Of a DNA stretch of 64,000 bases, positions 60,345-64,000 are shown piece after piece. The notes beneath the pieces are model-generated. The model worked only from the letters and a program-made list of their open reading frames with translations. It was not told where the DNA came from and searched no databases. A program made the position numbers and the translations under genes. Where the stretch lies: assembly GCF_003054325.1 (NCBI RefSeq), contig NZ_QBKU01000013.1, positions 55,917 to 119,916 on the forward strand, written 5' to 3'. Source of the stretch: Sulfitobacter mediterraneus (GTDB lineage Bacteria > Pseudomonadota > Alphaproteobacteria > Rhodobacterales > Rhodobacteraceae). Positions within the stretch are counted from its first letter, which is position 1. Each line of letters opens with the position of its first letter.

Positions 60345-63300
60345 ATGGCCGTACCATTAATTAACACTCTTGGCGGAACAACAGGATTTGGTGGAGAAAT
60401 ACTGGATCGCAATGACGATTCCTCCACTGGAGAGATAGACATCACCGGCGTTTTCGAAAACGGTCTGAATTTTTTTGGAGCGACGTACAATTCGCTCTTC
60501 GTAAATAACAACGGCGGAGTGAGCTTTAACTCGCCGCTCGGCGCTTACACGCCACAAACGATTTCCAGCGGAACAACACCTGGAATTTTTCCATATTGGG
60601 CAGACGTTGATACCGAAGGCAGCACTGGAAACGTGTCGCCGGGCGGCTCGTCTCAAGGTACTAACTTAGTATATTACACATTGGACGCCGCAAATGATCG
60701 CTTTGTTGCGACATGGGATGACGTCGGCTATTTCAGCGGCAACACTGACCATGTCAACGCGTTTCAGCTTATTCTAACAGATCGTTCCTCTACTTTGGGG
60801 CGTACTGCAGGGGATTTCGACATTGAGTTCCGTTACGAGTGGATCGATTGGACCGCGGGCGACGCCAGCGATGGTGAAGGTGGGGTCGGAGGTATTACCG
60901 CTCGAGCAGGCTATTCTTCCGGCAATGCCATATTTTTTGAGTTGCCACAGTCGGGCAACGAGGACGCCATGCTCGCGCTAGAACACACTTCTGGGAACAC
61001 CGGGCTTGACGGTTTATGGCGGTGGGGTGTCTTTAACGGTAATGTCCCCCCCACGGTTTCCATCTTCTCCGCGATAGACGTGATGGAGGGTGATAGTGGT
61101 GTAACTGAATTGGTATTTCGGGTCGAGCGTACCGGCGATGTCACCGGTACTTTGGATGTTGAGTGGAATGCGACAGGGTTTTTCCCATCACCGGCAAATT
61201 CGGGGGATGTGGCTGGAGCTTTGCCTAGAAGTGGGATTCTGAATTTCGCTGACGGAGAAACCGTGAAGCTTATTACCATTGGCGTTCAGGGTGACACGAC
61301 CATCGAAGCCAACGAAAACATCGTTGTCACACTACGCAATGCAGTGTCGTCCAACGGTGAAACCGTCATTTTCTCTGCGTTCCAGGGTTTTGGCCGGATC
61401 ATAAATGATGATTTTCCGCCGCCACCTGTGACCGGGCCCGAATCCGATGTGTATGGTGACCCCCACATCGTAACCCTAGACGGTCTTGGGTATGACTTTC
61501 AGGCGGTTGGCGAATTTACGTTGATTGAGACAATATCCGGCGATCCGCTGAATGTGCAAATACGGACCGCACCGATCAGTGATGTAGTCTCATTCATCAC
61601 TGCCGTTGCAACAGAGATTGGTGGCACCCGGGTGATGCTAGATGTCAATCGCGACATACCTCTGAGTATCAACGGCGAATTAACCGCGCTGACTGTTGAA
61701 AACGGGCCTTTGCCGATTGGAAGCTCCGGAGGGCAAATATATGCGAATGGAGATACTTATACGATCATTATGCCCAATGGGGAACAGCTCATGGTTGGGG
61801 TGTTCGACAACGGGTCGTTAAATGTATGTACATTCCTTTCTGACAGTAGAGCCGCCGGTAGTGTACGCGGGCTACTCGGAAATGCAGATGGCAACGTCTC
61901 GAATGACTTAATGCTGCCCGATGGGACGGTACTGGCGCAGCCGCTGGATTTCTCTACGCTGTATACGACGTTCGCTGATGCTTGGAGGATCACCGAGCCA
62001 CAGGCTCTGTTTGATCGCGAGATCGGTGAGACAACCAACGACTATCAAGACAGCAGCTATCCACGTGGACACATCGCGGTTGACGACCTGCCAGCTGATA
62101 TTAGGGCGGCAGCAGAGGCGGCTGTGCAAGCGGCAGGAATAACAAATCCAGTTATTGCTGAAAACGCTGTTCTTGATTTTGCGCTCACTGGCGATCTGAC
62201 TTTTGTAACGGGCGCAACGATGCTTGCTGCGAATCCTAGCGCAGACACTGATCCGGCGAACCTACCTGCAGCGTTGCCGACACTAATGATCAATTCAGAA
62301 GGTAGTCATGCTGAAGGAAATGCTGGAACTAGCACGTTTCGGTTCACTATTGATCGCATCGTATCCACAAGCGGCACTCTCGATGTCGATTACTTGATCG
62401 GCGGGCAAGTTGATTCCACTGACATTGATGGGCCTTTGGGCGGCGTGATCTCATTTGCAGATGGCGAAGCCGAAAAGACCATCGAAGTTGTGATCAACGG
62501 CGACAACACTGTCGAACTAGATGAAACGCTTACGATGTCTATCGGAGTGGCTACGGCGGGTACTGTTCTGTTTGCCAATCGTTCCGCCTCAACAATAGTT
62601 CTGGATGACGACGGGGCGGTGGTTTTGAATGGGACATCTCTGGCCGATCTTTTGCAAGGCGACATCACAGACAACGTGGTGTTCGCCCTAGGTGGCAACG
62701 ACACGGCTTTCGGCGATAGCGGTGACGACCAGATTTATGGTGACACAGGCGACGATTCACTTACTGGGAATTCTGGGGACGACTATCTGGATGGTGGAGC
62801 CGGGACTGACAGCGCGCAGTATTCCGGAAATCAAGCGAGCTATACTTTGACGCTTTCTCCAACCGGAACCAGTGTCAAAGATCGGCGTACCGACGGCAAC
62901 GGGACTGATACTCTACATGATATCGAGTTTCTGGACTTTGATACTGACCTGTTGGGCGGCCCGTTTGATTTGCAGAAATTCGGTGGACCTGCTGAGCTTG
63001 ATCCTGCCGAATTGGAGAGCTTCGTTGAGCTCTACATTGCCTACTTCAATCGCGCCCCTGATGCAGTTGGGCTCAATTTTTGGGGAACGGCATTCGCGAA
63101 TGGTACAACATTGAGCGAAATGGCAACGTTGTTCATCGACCAAGATGAGACCCGCGAGAGTTACCCAGAAGGGACGACGAACAACGCCTTTGCAGTCTCA
63201 GTTTACAGCAATGTCCTTGGGCGAACGCCTGATCAGATCGGAATCGATTTCTGGGTTGGGCTGCTAGACAATGGCGACGTAAGCAGGGACCAGTTTATAC

Positions 63301-63611
63301 TCGAGGTCCTGCGCGGTGCCAAATCAGACCTGAAGCCAGAACTTGGGCAGGATTTTGTCGATCAACAAATCGCGGATCAGCAATTCCTTTCCACCAAAGC
63401 AGACATAGGAGCATATTTCGCTGTTCATAAAGGAATGTCAGATACCGACAATGCCTCTGCTGCAATGGCGCTCTTTGATGGCACACCCGAAAGTACTACT
63501 AGCGCGGTCAATGCAATTGATGGTTTCTATGCTGATGCACTTGATGCCATCGATGGCGAATTCCTGATGCCTTTGGTTGGTGTACTAGACGATCCTTTCG
63601 CAATTACTTAA
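60345..63611 (+). CDS. Large secreted mosaic protein: NIDO, Calx-beta, VWD, Calx-beta, RTX repeats, DUF4214
   Basis: 1088 residues from the ATG at 60345, chosen for GAGGAG 7 bp upstream (alternative 60330). Order: NIDO-like domain about 1-230 ('LFVNNNGGVSFNSPLG', 'FPYWADVDTEGS', 'VATWDDVGYF', 'FDIEFRYEWIDWT'); Calx-beta about 235-355; von Willebrand type D domain about 367-555 ('DVYGDPHIVTLDGLGYDFQAVGEFTLIE', 'GLLGNADGNVSNDLMLPDG'); a linker; second Calx-beta about 645-756; RTX nonapeptides 775-825 ('GGNDTAFGDSGDDQIYGDTG'); DUF4214 about 890-1000 ('YIAYFNRAPDAVGLNFWG', 'VYSNVLGRTPDQIGIDFWVG'). No Sec signal and RTX repeats imply type I secretion; its exporter is not in the window. Only one Cys is present. 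A calcium-dependent adhesin or matrix protein is likely. Confidence 0.88.
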   Translation: MAVPLINTLGGTTGFGGEILDRNDDSSTGEIDITGVFENGLNFFGATYNSLFVNNNGGVSFNSPLGAYTPQTISSGTTPGIFPYWADVDTEGSTGNVSPGGSSQGTNLVYYTLDAANDRFVATWDDVGYFSGNTDHVNAFQLILTDRSSTLGRTAGDFDIEFRYEWIDWTAGDASDGEGGVGGITARAGYSSGNAIFFELPQSGNEDAMLALEHTSGNTGLDGLWRWGVFNGNVPPTVSIFSAIDVMEGDSGVTELVFRVERTGDVTGTLDVEWNATGFFPSPANSGDVAGALPRSGILNFADGETVKLITIGVQGDTTIEANENIVVTLRNAVSSNGETVIFSAFQGFGRIINDDFPPPPVTGPESDVYGDPHIVTLDGLGYDFQAVGEFTLIETISGDPLNVQIRTAPISDVVSFITAVATEIGGTRVMLDVNRDIPLSINGELTALTVENGPLPIGSSGGQIYANGDTYTIIMPNGEQLMVGVFDNGSLNVCTFLSDSRAAGSVRGLLGNADGNVSNDLMLPDGTVLAQPLDFSTLYTTFADAWRITEPQALFDREIGETTNDYQDSSYPRGHIAVDDLPADIRAAAEAAVQAAGITNPVIAENAVLDFALTGDLTFVTGATMLAANPSADTDPANLPAALPTLMINSEGSHAEGNAGTSTFRFTIDRIVSTSGTLDVDYLIGGQVDSTDIDGPLGGVISFADGEAEKTIEVVINGDNTVELDETLTMSIGVATAGTVLFANRSASTIVLDDDGAVVLNGTSLADLLQGDITDNVVFALGGNDTAFGDSGDDQIYGDTGDDSLTGNSGDDYLDGGAGTDSAQYSGNQASYTLTLSPTGTSVKDRRTDGNGTDTLHDIEFLDFDTDLLGGPFDLQKFGGPAELDPAELESFVELYIAYFNRAPDAVGLNFWGTAFANGTTLSEMATLFIDQDETRESYPEGTTNNAFAVSVYSNVLGRTPDQIGIDFWVGLLDNGDVSRDQFILEVLRGAKSDLKPELGQDFVDQQIADQQFLSTKADIGAYFAVHKGMSDTDNASAAMALFDGTPESTTSAVNAIDGFYADALDAIDGEFLMPLVGVLDDPFAIT

Positions 63612-64000
63612 CACGACACCCCTTCCACCCGTAGGACCCCTTCAGCTAAGATCCCCCCAAGGCTATCCACCACAACCAGTCATCTATCCCTAATTCGGGT
63701 ACCTGATCCCCAGCACAGGGGACCCTGATCGGGTTACCTCCCCCAGGGCTATCTTCCCCCCCCAGTCCTCTACTACCATTACTTATACCTAATTGGCCCC
63801 CACTGATCTTAGGGAGCCCTGCTAGGGATACCTCGCCTAGGACACCTAGCCAGAGAGAGCCCGTCTAGGGGCCCCAGGGAGGATACCCTAACCAAGACAT
63901 GATAGGGGTCCTGAGAGGGGCACTCTGGGGTTGTCTGATGATGTTAGCTCACCTACCTGAGCGGCTTCCCAGATGGGTTCTCCTAGCCGGAAATGCCCCC
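63612..64000. other. Noncoding right end with anomalous base composition
   Basis: 389 bp with no ORF of note. It is full of CCCC, GGGG, CCTA and CTAG runs. By my count it holds only about eight CG dinucleotides and five CTAG, whereas the rest of the window is CG-rich and CTAG-poor. The first half is C-rich and the second half G-rich. It looks unlike chromosomal DNA of this organism. A low-quality contig end is the simplest explanation; foreign DNA is the alternative. Confidence 0.6.

Overview
The window looks like chromosome of a marine alphaproteobacterium of the Roseobacter group (Rhodobacteraceae). The evidence is moderately high GC, dense overlapping operons, many ABC and TRAP solute importers, and a dihydroxypropanesulfonate (DHPS) gene set typical of marine roseobacters. 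It is almost entirely catabolic: a run of self-contained uptake-plus-degradation modules, each with its own regulator. I saw no tRNA, rRNA or CRISPR array.

Layout. (1) 1-1923: an Rrf2-type repressor, cut by the window edge, divergent from a DHA2-type MFS exporter, with a perfect inverted repeat between them. (2) 1956-8762: a RidA protein divergent from a tightly coupled operon (29-codon leader ORF, creatininase-family hydrolase, cytosine-deaminase-like amidohydrolase, FAD-linked oxidoreductase, TauD/TfdA-type dioxygenase), then a DUF2165 membrane protein and a secreted alpha/beta hydrolase. The substrate is unknown. (3) 8825-18981: LysR regulator GbpR, ChvE-GguAB sugar importer, and the non-phosphorylative L-arabinose pathway to 2-oxoglutarate (AraA dehydrogenase, AraC dehydratase, AraD-type 2-keto-3-deoxyarabonate dehydratase, 2-oxoglutarate semialdehyde dehydrogenase). 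(4) 19063-30675: a LacI-controlled cluster with a ribose-type ABC importer, three Gfo/Idh/MocA oxidoreductases, a xylose-isomerase-like TIM barrel and two SDRs. Its substrate is probably a polyol, cyclitol or unusual sugar. (5) 31125-36368: a MocD-like di-iron oxygenase, MocE-like Rieske ferredoxin, a divergent PanB-fold protein and a mutarotase-like protein, facing an IolC-DUF2090 fusion. This looks like oxidative demethylation of a methylated cyclitol. (6) 36581-45997: an amino-sugar module with an ABC importer, MurQ, a Gfo/Idh/MocA enzyme, NagR-type GntR regulator, SIS-type deaminase and NagA. (7) 46040-57362: an IS6 remnant, then a DHPS module with IclR regulator, GMC oxidoreductase, TRAP importer (fused QM), a DUF475 membrane protein, HpsN, HpsO, HpsP and a universal stress protein. 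(8) 57363-60330: a decayed patch with a serine-recombinase tail, a 30-bp repeat pair, a second universal stress protein, an IS6-family element and two gene stubs. (9) 60345-63611: a 1088-residue secreted mosaic protein (NIDO, Calx-beta, VWD, Calx-beta, RTX, DUF4214). (10) 63612-64000: noncoding DNA of strikingly different composition, possibly an assembly artefact.

The modules fit a bacterium living on algal or plant exudates and detritus: arabinose and cyclitols from polysaccharide and plant or algal metabolism, amino sugars from chitin or peptidoglycan, and sulfonates from diatoms. The most interesting parts are the MocDE/PanB-like module, the RidA-creatininase-dioxygenase operon with its leader ORF, the animal-like domain mosaic of the large secreted protein, and the compositional break at the right edge. 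Product names rest on my reading of motifs and family resemblance; no search was run.
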